Shown piece after piece: positions 1 to 9,212 of a stretch of DNA of 64,000 bases (its first letter is position 1; each line of letters begins with the position of its first letter). The notes under the pieces were generated by a model that saw nothing but the letters and a program-made list of their open reading frames with translations, was not told the origin of the DNA and searched no databases. The DNA is from Fimbriimonadaceae bacterium (GTDB taxonomy: Bacteria; Armatimonadota; Fimbriimonadia; Fimbriimonadales; Fimbriimonadaceae). The position numbers were made by a program, and so were the translations under genes. The DNA lies in assembly GCA_019187105.1 (NCBI GenBank), contig JABAQM010000001.1, forward strand, positions 868,001-932,000. Reading direction: 5' to 3'.

Positions 1-1
1 A

Positions 2-613
2 CGAGAGCTCGCGGAGGCCGCCGGCGTTTCCGAAGCGCTCATCTACCGCCACTTTCCCGACAAGGAGGGGTTGTACAACGAACTGATCACGCTTCTCGGC
101 GCCCAGGACAAGAACCAACTGACCAGCCGCTGGACCAGTTCGGAGCCGGGAACCTCCTCGCTTGTTTCCGTGCTGTATTCCCTGTCCCGCGTCATCCTGC
201 TCGGACCGCCGGGTCGTCCCAAGGACGACAGCATCGACCGCCTCGTTGGGCAAAGTCTCTTGGGCGACGGCACGTTCGCTTCAGCCTTTCTCCAGGAGTA
301 TCTATCCCCGCTCGTGCCCTATCTCTGCGATTGTATGGAAAAGGCATGGGAATCCGGAGACATCGATGCTCAGCATGCTCCAGGCGAACTGGAAGCCTTC
401 CTCTTTCACCACTTCGTCGGTGCGGTCGCCTTGTTCCGGTTGCCGGACAAGCCGCTGCTACCGATTTCCAACCCTCACCAGCTGCACCGTGCCGTGCTCT
501 TCTTCGTCTGTCGCGGGCTCGGGCTCACCGAGACGGCCCTGGACCGCACCCTCGACTTCGAGCAATTCGCTCGCTCGTTCAAAAAATCCTTCAACCCTGA
601 GAAAACACCATGA
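2..613 (+). CDS. TetR/AcrR family transcriptional regulator (5' end cut by window)
   Basis: The frame is open from the first complete codon at the window edge, so the true start lies upstream. The first visible residues (RELAEAAGVSEALIYRHFPD) are the second half of a TetR-type helix-turn-helix, ending in the typical YRHF-x-DKEGLY recognition helix. About 170 further residues form the variable helical ligand-binding and dimerisation domain. TetR proteins usually repress neighbouring genes and release DNA when a small ligand binds. The stop codon overlaps the start of the next gene (ATGA at 610-613), so the two are translationally coupled and the membrane protein is the likely target or partner. 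The ligand cannot be predicted. Confidence 0.9.
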   Translation, partial: RELAEAAGVSEALIYRHFPDKEGLYNELITLLGAQDKNQLTSRWTSSEPGTSSLVSVLYSLSRVILLGPPGRPKDDSIDRLVGQSLLGDGTFASAFLQEYLSPLVPYLCDCMEKAWESGDIDAQHAPGELEAFLFHHFVGAVALFRLPDKPLLPISNPHQLHRAVLFFVCRGLGLTETALDRTLDFEQFARSFKKSFNPEKTP

Positions 614-1140
614 AAACCATCGACACCACTCGCTTCTTTCTTCTAACCCTTAGCCTGGTCTTCGCCGCGGGCCTCCTGTTTGTGAACATCTATAACTCCG
701 TGGTCGACGCCGCAAACTGGGGAAGCCTGGTACCGAACTCGATAGAGGCGGCGCGGGCGTATTACAAGAACGCCGATCCGGGAACGTTCTATCGGATAGC
801 CTCGCCACTCAATCAGCTGATCGGCTTGCTCGCGCTCGTGTTCTGCTGGAAGCTGGGCCCCCGCATGCGGCTGCTTTGCGGTATCGCCCTTGCCGTCGCG
901 GTCGCCAACGACATGTTCACGTTCGCATACTTCTTCCCTCGCAACGCCGTGCTGTTTGAGCAGCCGGTTGCCGGAAACTTGGACGCTATCCGCCATACGG
1001 CCTCGGAGTGGATCGCCATGAACTGGGTGCGCAGCGCCACCGTGGCCGTCAACGTCGGCGTGTCAGTCGTCGCGCTGGCCACGTTCCTGCGCGGCCTCTA
1101 CGGGAGCGCCACCACCCAACTCCGCACCGTCGCCGCGTAA
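610..1140 (+). CDS. Four-helix membrane protein co-transcribed with TetR regulator
   Basis: This 176-residue protein has about four hydrophobic segments, at residues 8-28, 68-83, 90-110 and 135-160. It begins at the ATG that overlaps the TetR stop codon. The layout (an N-terminal helix, a loop with conserved-looking polar residues, then three closely spaced helices) resembles small anthrone-oxygenase-like or DUF1772-type membrane proteins, which are often found beside TetR regulators. I cannot assign it firmly. It probably sits in the inner membrane and is expressed under the TetR protein. A strong hairpin follows the stop codon immediately. Confidence 0.8.
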   Translation: MKTIDTTRFFLLTLSLVFAAGLLFVNIYNSVVDAANWGSLVPNSIEAARAYYKNADPGTFYRIASPLNQLIGLLALVFCWKLGPRMRLLCGIALAVAVANDMFTFAYFFPRNAVLFEQPVAGNLDAIRHTASEWIAMNWVRSATVAVNVGVSVVALATFLRGLYGSATTQLRTVAA

Positions 1141-1178
1141 GTTCGAAAGTGGGGGCCAAGGACTGGCCCTCACCGAAC
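1141..1178. terminator. Hairpin between convergent genes
   Basis: GTTCG (1141-1145) pairs with CGAAC (1174-1178), and GTGGGGGCCA (1149-1158) pairs with TGGCCCTCAC (1164-1173) with one G-U wobble. There is an AAA bulge and a 5-nt loop. The hairpin starts directly after the stop at 1140 and lies between two convergent genes. Neither side has a clear T-tract, so it may act as a bidirectional transcript end or only stabilise the 3' end. Confidence 0.55.
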
Positions 1179-1207
1179 TCTAAACTGACCTGGTCCCGGC
1201 TTGCGAG

Positions 1208-2809
1208 CTATTTCTTGAGAACCCATTGATTCGGGTCGATGACTGGCTCTTCGCCGGTAAAGCGCACCGAACCCTTGCCGCCCGTCATCGGCACTCGCAC
1301 GGTCTTGCCATCCACCACCACGTCGATCGGCATGGGAAACGGCAGGCCATCCGGCGTGACCCACTCCAGGAGCAAGACTCCATCCGCAGCCTCTTTCTTC
1401 AGTTCGGGCAGACTCGCCTGGCGCACGTAGACTTCGAAGAACCACCTCAAGTCCTGCTTCGATTCGGCAGAGGCGATGTTCACAAAATCGTCGGTGGTCA
1501 CCAGCCGCAACGCCCTGCCGTCGGTCCACTTTTCCGCCTGAGGCGTGGGATAGGCCATGCGGCGGATCGAGCGCAGGAACGCAGCGTCCCCGACAAGGTA
1601 GCGCAACGAATGGAGAATGAGGGCCCCCTTGTCGTAGATGTCGCCGCCATAGGCGGCGCTCGACGTCTCCGGCCGAGGCGCAACCGGCGCGGCGTTGCGG
1701 ATCTGCCGGCGACGACCCTTCATCGCGTTCAGATAGGCGTCCTTGCCGCGGATCTGCTCGATGTAGAAGGTGTCCATGAAGCTCTGGAACCCCTCGTGAA
1801 TCCACATGTCCCGCCAGTCTGCATTGGCGACCAGGTTTGCCCACCATTCATGTCCAAACTCATGCAGAAGCAGCCAGTCGTAGCCGTCTTGCGCGAACCG
1901 GTAGCGGTTGCCGTAGGCGATCGCGGTCGAGTGCTCCATGCCGAGGTGAGGGGTTTCAACGATGCCGCACTTGACCGTCCGAAACGGGAACGGCCCGCAG
2001 TATTTCTCCATGAAAGCGAGATACTTCTTCTGCTCTTCGATGAGGCGAGGCGCCTTGTCCTTGTTCTCCGGGATGACATAGAAGTGGATCGGGATGGTCT
2101 CTCCGCCGACCGATTTCGCGGAGTCCTTGATCAGGATGTAGGGAGCCGCGTTGAAGACCAGCGAGTAGGCGTTGACCGGGAGCGGCATGTGCCAGGTGAA
2201 AGTGCTTGTGCCGTCTCTTCCCTTCGTGGTTTTCTGCAGCTTCCCTGGCCCGACCGCGATGAGGGGATCGGGGACCGTCAGCCGCATCGTGGCCTGGCTG
2301 GGACGGTCGGATGGGTGATCCTTGCATGGGAAGAGCAAGTCGGCGCCGGCGCCTTGCAGCGCAACCGAGATCCAGTCGGCTCCGCTCGGGGTCTTCGCCC
2401 ACATGATGCCCCCATCCCAAGGGGCGTTGCGGGCAACGTGCGGCGTGCCTGAGTAAACGATGCGTGTCCGGATCGCCTCGCCGGGCTGCTTGGAATGCGG
2501 GAAGTGGATGCGGAGCGCGCCCTTCAGCCGGTCAAATCGCAGCGGGACCGTGCCATCGGTTACCTTGCTGATCGTGAAGGCGTCGTCGAGATCGACCAGG
2601 ATGCTGGCCGTCGGAATCACCGTCTTGGCTTCCATGATAGTGGTGCCGCCCAGCGTCTTCTTTGCGGGGTCGGCCTTGATCGCGATGTCGTAGGACAAAA
2701 CGTCGTAGGCGGCCTGCTCGAGCTGCAACGGTCCGCCCGATGTCGCCTGCTGGGCGGTCATCAGGGTGGCGGCGATCAGGGGAGCAGCGGGAAGCGCGAG
2801 GATGGGCAC
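1208..2809 (-). CDS. Exported M1-family metallopeptidase (aminopeptidase N-like)
   Basis: Residues 1-25 look like a signal peptide (hydrophobic stretch MPILALPAAPLIAATLMTA). The zinc site is complete: HEFGH at residues 316-320, then 18 residues, then Glu339 in WIHEGF, which is the HExxH-x18-E pattern of M1 gluzincins. The GxMEN-type substrate motif appears as GMEH at 290-293, with His in place of Asn. At 533 residues it has the N-terminal beta domain and the catalytic domain but lacks the long C-terminal helical domain of full aminopeptidase N, like many bacterial short M1 proteins. It probably trims peptides outside the cytoplasm. The GMEH variant makes true aminopeptidase specificity uncertain. 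Confidence 0.9.
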   Translation of the reverse strand: MPILALPAAPLIAATLMTAQQATSGGPLQLEQAAYDVLSYDIAIKADPAKKTLGGTTIMEAKTVIPTASILVDLDDAFTISKVTDGTVPLRFDRLKGALRIHFPHSKQPGEAIRTRIVYSGTPHVARNAPWDGGIMWAKTPSGADWISVALQGAGADLLFPCKDHPSDRPSQATMRLTVPDPLIAVGPGKLQKTTKGRDGTSTFTWHMPLPVNAYSLVFNAAPYILIKDSAKSVGGETIPIHFYVIPENKDKAPRLIEEQKKYLAFMEKYCGPFPFRTVKCGIVETPHLGMEHSTAIAYGNRYRFAQDGYDWLLLHEFGHEWWANLVANADWRDMWIHEGFQSFMDTFYIEQIRGKDAYLNAMKGRRRQIRNAAPVAPRPETSSAAYGGDIYDKGALILHSLRYLVGDAAFLRSIRRMAYPTPQAEKWTDGRALRLVTTDDFVNIASAESKQDLRWFFEVYVRQASLPELKKEAADGVLLLEWVTPDGLPFPMPIDVVVDGKTVRVPMTGGKGSVRFTGEEPVIDPNQWVLKK

Positions 2810-2927
2810 GGATACCAGTATGGCCGCGCCAGGTCACCAGAGAACAGAAGCCCACAAAGATAGAGCCCACAGAATTCTGCGCCTTGTCTTTAACCTTGCT
2901 CGTCCTTGAGCCAAGGAGGACATATCC

Positions 2928-3476
2928 ATGGAATTCCTGTCCGCATTGTGGATGCCCATTCTCGTCTCGGCGGTGCTAGTTTTCATCGCCAGCTTCTTCA
3001 CCCACATGGTGCTACCTCACCATAAGTCCGAATTTGGAAAGGCCAAGGACGAGGATGCGGTGATGGCGGCCATTGCCGGGGAGTCGCCCGGCCGCTACAT
3101 GTTTCCTTATCCGGCCGACATGAAGGACATGAACTCGCCGGAGTTTGTGGAGCGGATGAAGCAAGGCCCCTGCGGCCTGTTTGTCCGGTACCCCGGACCC
3201 GTGAACATGGGTGAGAACCTTCTGCTGACGTTCCTGTTCTACATCCTTGTCGGCATCTTCGTGGCCTACATCGGCTGGCACTCGATCGACGCCGGCAGCG
3301 AGTATCTCTATCGCTTTCGCATCTGCGGAGCCGTCGCTTTCGCTGCCCACGGACTCGGCTGGATGAGCTTCTTCATCTGGTTCCGATATGGCAAGTTCTG
3401 GCCAAACTTCTTTGACAGCCTTGCCTATGCCCTCATCACGGCGGGGACGTTCGCCTGGCTCTGGCCCAAGGCCTAA
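2928..3476 (+). CDS. Small membrane protein of unknown function
   Basis: A 182-residue protein with an N-terminal transmembrane helix (about residues 7-27), a soluble loop of some 70 residues, and three more helices from about residue 95 to the C-terminus. The start ATG is preceded by a strong Shine-Dalgarno (AAGGAGG at 2913-2919, 8-nt spacing). The loop holds HMVLPHHKSEFGK and a Gly-Pro-rich stretch. I do not recognise the family with confidence; similar small integral membrane proteins are annotated only as hypothetical. Confidence 0.8.
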   Translation: MEFLSALWMPILVSAVLVFIASFFTHMVLPHHKSEFGKAKDEDAVMAAIAGESPGRYMFPYPADMKDMNSPEFVERMKQGPCGLFVRYPGPVNMGENLLLTFLFYILVGIFVAYIGWHSIDAGSEYLYRFRICGAVAFAAHGLGWMSFFIWFRYGKFWPNFFDSLAYALITAGTFAWLWPKA

Positions 3477-3532
3477 AGCCCCGGCTGCATGGATGATAAT
3501 GGAGAGGGCATTGCCTTATTCCAGGAACACCC

Positions 3533-4018
3533 ATGAACGCAACCATCAAGACGATCGAACCCATGCGCATCATCGCGCTTCGCCATGTCGGTCCCTATCA
3601 CCTCATCGGTCCCGTTTTTGAAAGGCTCATGTCTTGGGCGGGACCGGCAGGCGTTCCGATGCAGGCCGTTCTCGGCCGCTACCACGATGATCCATGCCTG
3701 GTTCCCGCAGAGGAGCTGCGATCCGATGCCGCCATCGTCGTTCCCAACGACTACGAGCTGCCCTCGGAGAATCCGCTCGGCCTCACCGTTGGTCAGATCC
3801 CGGGTGGCGAATACGCGACCGCAATCCACTTGGGCAGCTACGAGGGCCTGGGTGACGCATGGGGGCACTTCATGGGTGAAGCCATCCCCGCCACCGGACG
3901 CACGCCGGCGGATGGAGCCTGCTTCGAGATGTACATGAACGACTGTCGAGAAGTCCCCCTTGAGGAAGTTCGGACGGATCTGTACGTTCCGGTAAGTCCG
4001 GTTACGGCAAACGTGTAG
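3533..4018 (+). CDS. GyrI-like / AraC effector-binding domain protein
   Basis: The 161 residues form one GyrI-like small-molecule-binding domain. It opens with the strand pattern MRIIALRHVGPYHLIGPVFE and ends with a beta strand EVRTDLYVPV, both typical of the SOUL/GyrI fold. A central GGEYATAIHLGSYEGLGDAW segment matches the second repeat of this fold, and its Glu-rich C-terminal part (EMYMNDCREVPLEE) is where these domains bind cationic ligands. No DNA-binding domain is present, so it is a stand-alone ligand sensor, sequestering protein or cyclopropanoid hydrolase-type enzyme. A GGAAC element precedes the ATG. Confidence 0.85.
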   Translation: MNATIKTIEPMRIIALRHVGPYHLIGPVFERLMSWAGPAGVPMQAVLGRYHDDPCLVPAEELRSDAAIVVPNDYELPSENPLGLTVGQIPGGEYATAIHLGSYEGLGDAWGHFMGEAIPATGRTPADGACFEMYMNDCREVPLEEVRTDLYVPVSPVTANV

Positions 4019-4119
4019 GGAGATACTGCCTGTTACCGAACGGTCGACCTGCTCGAGATCCTAGCGTGGCGGAGCGGGTAACGCATGAGCACTGCGCCGC
4101 TTTCTAACAACGCGGAACC

Positions 4120-5058
4120 TCAGTTGAAGGGCTTTATCAATATAGGCATCACCTGGCCGACCCTTCGGTCTCCAAAGTCGTCGAGCGGAAGCGGCCCGGA
4201 GATCTGGTAATTGAATGGATCGACATAGCCGGCAAAGGCATAGGGGCTCTGTATTGAGAAATCTGCCAAGATCACCAAAGTTGGGTCAAGACCGGGGAGA
4301 CCTATCACAAGCCTCCCTGGCGTAAGAGACCCGTCTCTTGGGTGCACCTTGAGAGTTCGTTGAGTTGCTGTCACCGCTGTCATTTCTATGACTCGACTAT
4401 TGGATGGCGTAAACGACTTGCTCGACTGGTGTCTGACAATGATCGACCAATCTACCAGGTGGACAGGACCGTCCGCCACATTCGTCGTTATGGTTCCGAA
4501 CATCGTCGTGCCATAGCCAAAATCCACGGGTAGCAGATCGAATGTGTTTCCTACATTGGCAACTCCCAACGCGTGATATCCATTATTGGGTAATCCCAAT
4601 GATAAGAAGCCAAAGTCCGCGCCATAGCAGTAGTAGCTTTCTCCGCCATTTGTGAAAGCCCCGGAGCAATCCGCCGGAGCGGCGTAGTGACGCGAATTAC
4701 CATAAACCTTGAGGCGCCCACCATCGAGAATGCCGTCCGGCGACGTCGGAATCTTTACGATGCCCTGCTCTACAAAGAGCTGGCTGGAGACGTCGTGGGT
4801 GTTGAGGGGATTGAACGCAATCTCAGAAGTTTCCGTGACCCTCAATTCCCAGCCAATGAGATCCGATGCACCAAGAGCCCCTAACTTTCCATTGGTCCGA
4901 ATCTCCCCGTTAATCTGGAAGCCAGAACCGAGGTCTAGAGGGCTAATCTTATAAATGCGGTTTACGGCCGATACTGAGGCGTTTGGCAACAAGGCTAACG
5001 CGCACACAAAAGTAGAAGCCATCGCAACATGTTTTGCCAAAGACCCGACACTTCTCAT
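4120..5058 (-). CDS. Secreted protein with two related beta-rich repeats, PEP-CTERM-like motif
   Basis: A signal peptide spans residues 1-31 (AMASTFVCALALLPNASVSA). Two related segments follow. One is at about 47-120 and begins GEIRTNGKLGALGASDLIGW. The other is at about 186-255 and begins GTITTNVADGPVHLVDWSI. Both have the pattern G-x-I-x-T-(D/N)-x(n)-W-x-(I/L)-x-V, followed by a Ser/Asn-rich stretch and a DG-x-L-x(3)-RL strand. This pattern is familiar to me from secreted PEP-CTERM-type proteins, but no PEP-CTERM tail is visible; the protein ends in a plain beta strand. Base composition looks more AT-rich than its neighbours. Function is unknown. Confidence 0.75.
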   Translation of the reverse strand: MRSVGSLAKHVAMASTFVCALALLPNASVSAVNRIYKISPLDLGSGFQINGEIRTNGKLGALGASDLIGWELRVTETSEIAFNPLNTHDVSSQLFVEQGIVKIPTSPDGILDGGRLKVYGNSRHYAAPADCSGAFTNGGESYYCYGADFGFLSLGLPNNGYHALGVANVGNTFDLLPVDFGYGTTMFGTITTNVADGPVHLVDWSIIVRHQSSKSFTPSNSRVIEMTAVTATQRTLKVHPRDGSLTPGRLVIGLPGLDPTLVILADFSIQSPYAFAGYVDPFNYQISGPLPLDDFGDRRVGQVMPILIKPFN

Positions 5059-5244
5059 ATCCTGAGGATGTCACAATGCATTACCTAATTCAAGCCGTTC
5101 CTTCTAGCGTCATGCAAACGAAGTACGGCGATCGAAAAGAGTTGGATGATAACTTGCTCCTCCCTGGGAAAGTTCACGATACTTAGATAGCAGGGTGAGG
5201 CGGCGACAGTGCCGTGGTTTCCGGCGCTAAAATGGAGCGACCAG

Positions 5245-5745
5245 ATGGAAGACGTGATTGCTACCTGTAAACGCCGGGCGACAGAGGCGATGGAGATGTT
5301 CCTGCGCAATCTGAGCCATGTCCCAGAGGACAAGCTGTCGTGGAGCCCGACGCCCACGGCGAAGAGCGCCCTTCAGATTGCCGCCCATTGCGCCGGCTAC
5401 GGCAGCGCGTTTGTTTCCATAATCTCGAGCGGCAGGTTTCCAGATCGAGTCGAGGACTTTGTCCACCCAATTGAAGCAAGAATCGCCGGAATCACCACCG
5501 TAGAGCAAGCCGAGGCCGTGCTTCGGCAGGGAATCGCCGAAACCATAGCCGCCCTCGACTCCGTGAAGCCCGAGCAAATCGACTCAACGGTCGAAACCCC
5601 AATTGGTCCAACGCCATTCCTCTTCTTCATGAATATCCCTGCGAACCATCTCCTCATCCACACAGGGCAGATCGACTATCTGCAGACCTGCTGGGATGAT
5701 CAGGTGATCCACTTGGAGAGGCGGGAACCAGCCCAGACCGTGTGA
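5245..5745 (+). CDS. DinB-like four-helix protein
   Basis: A 166-residue DinB/YfiT-type domain. The helical pattern includes VPEDKLSWSPTPTAKSALQIAAHC near the start and a C-terminal NHLLIHTGQIDYLQTCWDD. The three His residues (AAHC, NH and IH) match the family's metal-binding triad. DinB proteins are metal-dependent hydrolases or thiol transferases of mostly unknown substrate. I placed the start at the ATG at 5245, which has GGAG seven bases upstream. A GTG at 5209 would add 12 residues. The gene is convergent with the next one, with only 4 bp between the stop codons. Confidence 0.85.
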   Translation: MEDVIATCKRRATEAMEMFLRNLSHVPEDKLSWSPTPTAKSALQIAAHCAGYGSAFVSIISSGRFPDRVEDFVHPIEARIAGITTVEQAEAVLRQGIAETIAALDSVKPEQIDSTVETPIGPTPFLFFMNIPANHLLIHTGQIDYLQTCWDDQVIHLERREPAQTV

Positions 5746-5749
5746 GGGC

Positions 5750-6286
5750 CTACCAGTTCGGAAACGGCGGCTTCTTGTCCTGCCACGACTCGAATCCGCT
5801 CGCCTCGCTCGATGTGCAAAGCCACTTCCCTCCGGATACGCGGTAGCTGTCGCGCGTTACCCATAAGCTGTAGACCTTGGCCGGCTTCCCGTCGGAGTTC
5901 TTGCGTTCGATCTCAAGTTTCTCCGCAATGACGGCAACCCATCCCCCCTCACGATTTCGCTGTACGGTCAAAACCTCGACATCGAAGCGCGTGAGCTTTA
6001 CATCGGGCGAGCGGGTGGAGCATTGGTCGATAAAATCTTCACGCGAGATGCGCCGGTCGCCGATTTGAACATAGAATTCTGGCGGCAGGGCGGCCTCCAT
6101 GAATGCCCGGTCGTAGTTCACGCGGGCCTTGCCCCACAGCCGGTTGGACTCGACGATCTTCTCACGTGCCACCTCTGGCGTGAGATTGTCGCTCGGCTGT
6201 GTCTGAGCTTGGGCGTATACGATGGCGGCTGCTCCCAGCCCAAGTCCTCCGATCGCCCCAATCGTTCGTTTCCAAATTCGTCCCAT
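5750..6286 (-). CDS. Exported SnoaL/NTF2-like (DUF4440-type) protein
   Basis: The start is placed at the ATG at 6286, which has GGAAAG upstream and leads into a signal peptide (MGRIWKRTIGAIGGLGLGAA, then AAIVYAQA) with a likely cleavage after AQA. A longer frame to 6388 would overlap the upstream gene and bury the signal sequence. The mature part has the NTF2-like order: an N-terminal helix (VAREKIVESNRLWGKARVNYD), a strand with YVQIGDRRISREDFI, and beta strands ending in DSYRVSGGKWLC. These folds bind small ligands or act as simple enzymes; the specific role here is unknown. Confidence 0.8.
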   Translation of the reverse strand: MGRIWKRTIGAIGGLGLGAAAIVYAQAQTQPSDNLTPEVAREKIVESNRLWGKARVNYDRAFMEAALPPEFYVQIGDRRISREDFIDQCSTRSPDVKLTRFDVEVLTVQRNREGGWVAVIAEKLEIERKNSDGKPAKVYSLWVTRDSYRVSGGKWLCTSSEASGFESWQDKKPPFPNW

Positions 6287-6345
6287 GGTTTCTTTCCGAA
6301 GCAGAGCTACTTCGTCCATGGCGACGAAGTTCCTGAAGGCCGGCC

Positions 6346-8934
6346 CTATCGGAACTTCCAGGACACGAAATCGATCGCTGCCGTCCAAGATTGGGACTGA
6401 ACCGGTCCGGTGACCTTGTAGCTGACCTGTGACAAAACCTGGCGAGTTGTTGGGTGCATAAACCGGGCTGGATCCGTCACCCCGACCGCTAACTTTTGAT
6501 CAACCGTCGTCGCCGACCGCGCATCCACCTGAACCCAGGTGTTCGCCGACCAATCGAAAAGGTCGATGTACTGGGTGAGTCCGACCGTGCTTGCCTTGGC
6601 TTCCAGAAGCACGGTTATGGAGTTCAGCCAGAACATCGGTGCCATGGCCTCGAACCGGAACACCAGCGGCCGTTGGTTCTGGTTCACGACAATCTGGTTT
6701 CGCGCGACCATGTGGAGGTTGTCGCTCACCCTAGTCTCAGCCAGTCCCCCCGCGACCAAGTGGCCCCGGATCAGGCTCACCGAGGATGCCGCCGTCCACG
6801 TCGTGTTCCGTACCACCGATACCGAGCCCGCACGTCCGTTCGTCGTCAACAGTTCGGGCAGTTTGTCGGCGTCCAAATCGGCTCCACCGGTTCGGCCGGT
6901 TTCAAAGCCCGTCGGAATCGTGTGTTCCAAGGCAAAGCCGCCATTCCCATCGTTCACCAGAACCTGTGCCACGCTCTGGAATCCCAGGGTCGCGACCATG
7001 TCCCAGTCGCCGTCGGTCTCGAAATCAGCAACGCCCACCGCTCCGGCAGAAACGTTGGTCGGTTGCAGCACAAAGCTCCCGTTTCGGTCGTTCAGAAGGA
7101 CGGCGGCGACGCCGATCGTCAAAGCAACATCGGTCCAGCCGTCGCTGTTCACATCGACAGCCGTCGGCGTCCCCTGAATGGTGCCCAAGGAGATCGACCG
7201 AGGAGTGAGGCCACCCGAGCCGTCATTGACGAAGATGAGCACGGCCTGGGTGCCGGAATGCGTGATTAGCGGATCAAAGTCGCCGTCCCTGTCCCAGTCA
7301 CCGATGGCTACGTCGTTGGGACGGAACAGCGTGGGTATCTTCACCCCCGTTTGGAACGTTCCATCGCCGTTTCCAACGAAAAAGTGGATGGAGTTGTCGG
7401 TCTGGGCGGCGTTGACGACAATCACGTCTAGGACGCCATCACCGGTTAGGTCTTTGGCGGCGAGGCTCGACGGGTTCCCGCCGGCGGCATAGACCGCACT
7501 GGGAGCGAACCCTCCACTGCCATCGTTCAGCCATACCCGCATCGCGTTCCCAGGGCTGAAGATGCTGGCGGCGAGATCTGGGTGCTGATCCCCGTTAAAG
7601 TCGGCGGCAATCACGTTAGTCGGCATGTTGTTGCCGATGTTCTCGATACGCTGCGGGTCGGACAGCCTGCCCTCACCATCGTTCCAGCCGATCCGAATGC
7701 TGTCCGAATTCGACTCATAAACGGCCACCGCCACGTCGAGGTCATCATCGCCATCGAAGTCGGCGGTCGCAAATCCATTGGCGTTGCCGACCGTGTCATA
7801 GTCCCGGCGGGCCAAATACTCTTGGTCGCCAACACCCCAGAGCACCTGGAAGTCCGTTTGCGACAACTGGCTGCTAACGGCGGCAATATCGAGCTTGCCG
7901 TCTCCATTCAAGTCCCCCGCATGGAGATCGTTCGGAGCAAGCCCGACGCCCCAATCGCGGCGGACTTCGAAATCGCCGCTGCCACCGTTGTAATAGACCG
8001 AAACGACGTTGCCAAGGTAGACGGCCGCAGCCACGTCCAGATCTCCATCGCCATCGAAATCGTCGGAGGTTAGACCTACGGCGTTCTCACCCGTCCAAAA
8101 GTGCGCTTTCGACCAAAGCTGACCAGCTCCGTCGTTGCGGAAGAACGTGAGTTTCTGGCCCGTCGTGACGAAATCCTGATCGCCATCCTTATCGAAGTCG
8201 CCAGCCACGATGTGATCGCACTCGCCCTGGTGGAAGTTGTCGAGATACGGGCCCGTAACGAAGCCCCCGTTGGTGCCGAAGAACACGGCCGCGCTGTTGA
8301 CGGAGGTAACGACATAGTCGAGCTTGCCATCGCCGTTGAAGTCGGCTGCGGCAAGGTCGCGAGGTGTGATTCCGGGGAATTTCGTGACCCTGGTCGGGAA
8401 ATTCCCTTTGCCGTCGCCGAAATACACCCGTACATCGCCGAGCCAGAGGTACGCAACCGCGACGTCGGCATTACCGTCGGCATTGAAGTCGCCGATTTCG
8501 ATGCCCTGTGGTTGAGCGTTGCCGGTTTCGCGGATATGGCCAACCAGCGTGAACGAACCCGTACCGTTGTTCATGAGAACGGCCACAGTCTTGGTGTCCT
8601 GGGCGACCGAATTGCTGACAAGCACGTCCGGACGGCCGTCCTTGTTTAGATCGCCGACCTCCATCCATTGGGCGCCTTCACCAACATTGATTTGGGAGCC
8701 CAGCGAGAACTGTCCATTCCCGTCGTTTAGCACAACGGACACCGTGCCGACTTCCTGATCGACAAGGTCGACTGTCAGCACATCGACGTCCCCGTCGCCC
8801 TCCACATCGGCAAGCCGAATCGAATACGGCGCAAGACCGGTCTGGAACTTCGGGGCAAACAGGAACGAGGTGTCTTGTGCCACGGCAGTGCCAGCCATCG
8901 CTGCCATCGCGATGCAAACGGGTGTCACTCTCAC
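6346..8934 (-). CDS. Large exported FG-GAP/VCBS repeat protein
   Basis: An 862-residue protein if translated from the GTG at 8934, which gives a signal peptide (MRVTPVCIAMAAMAGTAVAQ). The frame stays open to 9168, but that extension does not look protein-like. About 14 repeats carry calcium-binding loops of the D-x-(D/N)-x-DG-x-x-D type, for example GDFNADGNADVAV and ADFNGDGKLDYVV, and should fold as one or two beta-propellers. The last 140 or so residues form a separate beta-rich domain with ARSATTVDQKLAV. Such proteins act at the cell surface or outside the cell in adhesion or ligand binding. The 278 bp upstream (8935-9212) hold no gene I can support. Confidence 0.88.
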   Translation of the reverse strand: MRVTPVCIAMAAMAGTAVAQDTSFLFAPKFQTGLAPYSIRLADVEGDGDVDVLTVDLVDQEVGTVSVVLNDGNGQFSLGSQINVGEGAQWMEVGDLNKDGRPDVLVSNSVAQDTKTVAVLMNNGTGSFTLVGHIRETGNAQPQGIEIGDFNADGNADVAVAYLWLGDVRVYFGDGKGNFPTRVTKFPGITPRDLAAADFNGDGKLDYVVTSVNSAAVFFGTNGGFVTGPYLDNFHQGECDHIVAGDFDKDGDQDFVTTGQKLTFFRNDGAGQLWSKAHFWTGENAVGLTSDDFDGDGDLDVAAAVYLGNVVSVYYNGGSGDFEVRRDWGVGLAPNDLHAGDLNGDGKLDIAAVSSQLSQTDFQVLWGVGDQEYLARRDYDTVGNANGFATADFDGDDDLDVAVAVYESNSDSIRIGWNDGEGRLSDPQRIENIGNNMPTNVIAADFNGDQHPDLAASIFSPGNAMRVWLNDGSGGFAPSAVYAAGGNPSSLAAKDLTGDGVLDVIVVNAAQTDNSIHFFVGNGDGTFQTGVKIPTLFRPNDVAIGDWDRDGDFDPLITHSGTQAVLIFVNDGSGGLTPRSISLGTIQGTPTAVDVNSDGWTDVALTIGVAAVLLNDRNGSFVLQPTNVSAGAVGVADFETDGDWDMVATLGFQSVAQVLVNDGNGGFALEHTIPTGFETGRTGGADLDADKLPELLTTNGRAGSVSVVRNTTWTAASSVSLIRGHLVAGGLAETRVSDNLHMVARNQIVVNQNQRPLVFRFEAMAPMFWLNSITVLLEAKASTVGLTQYIDLFDWSANTWVQVDARSATTVDQKLAVGVTDPARFMHPTTRQVLSQVSYKVTGPVQSQSWTAAIDFVSWKFR

Positions 8935-9212
8935 ACTGTAAATGACGACCTGTCGGATCGCGATCAATCGATCCTGTCCTCCCAAACTGGGACTCCCCTG
9001 GCCCTGTCTGATTTTCGTACCGCAAGGCATCACGGCGGGCTTGCGAACCAGCAACCCATTGACCCTCCCGTGCCGGCTCTGCGAGACGTGCGGATAAAGG
9101 GAACCCGAACCCTGCGTGCCAATCCGTAGTGAAGCAACATCTCCGGCAAGCTCCCCTACGGCGGTCATCCCGTGCTCAAGATCGAGAACGTTGTACGAAG
9201 CGAGATGAGAGG

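Noticed and set aside
1226-2452. Plus-strand open frame of about 400 codons opposite the M1-like peptidase
   Set aside because: It is antisense to a gene with a complete zinc motif. Such long antisense frames are expected at high GC.
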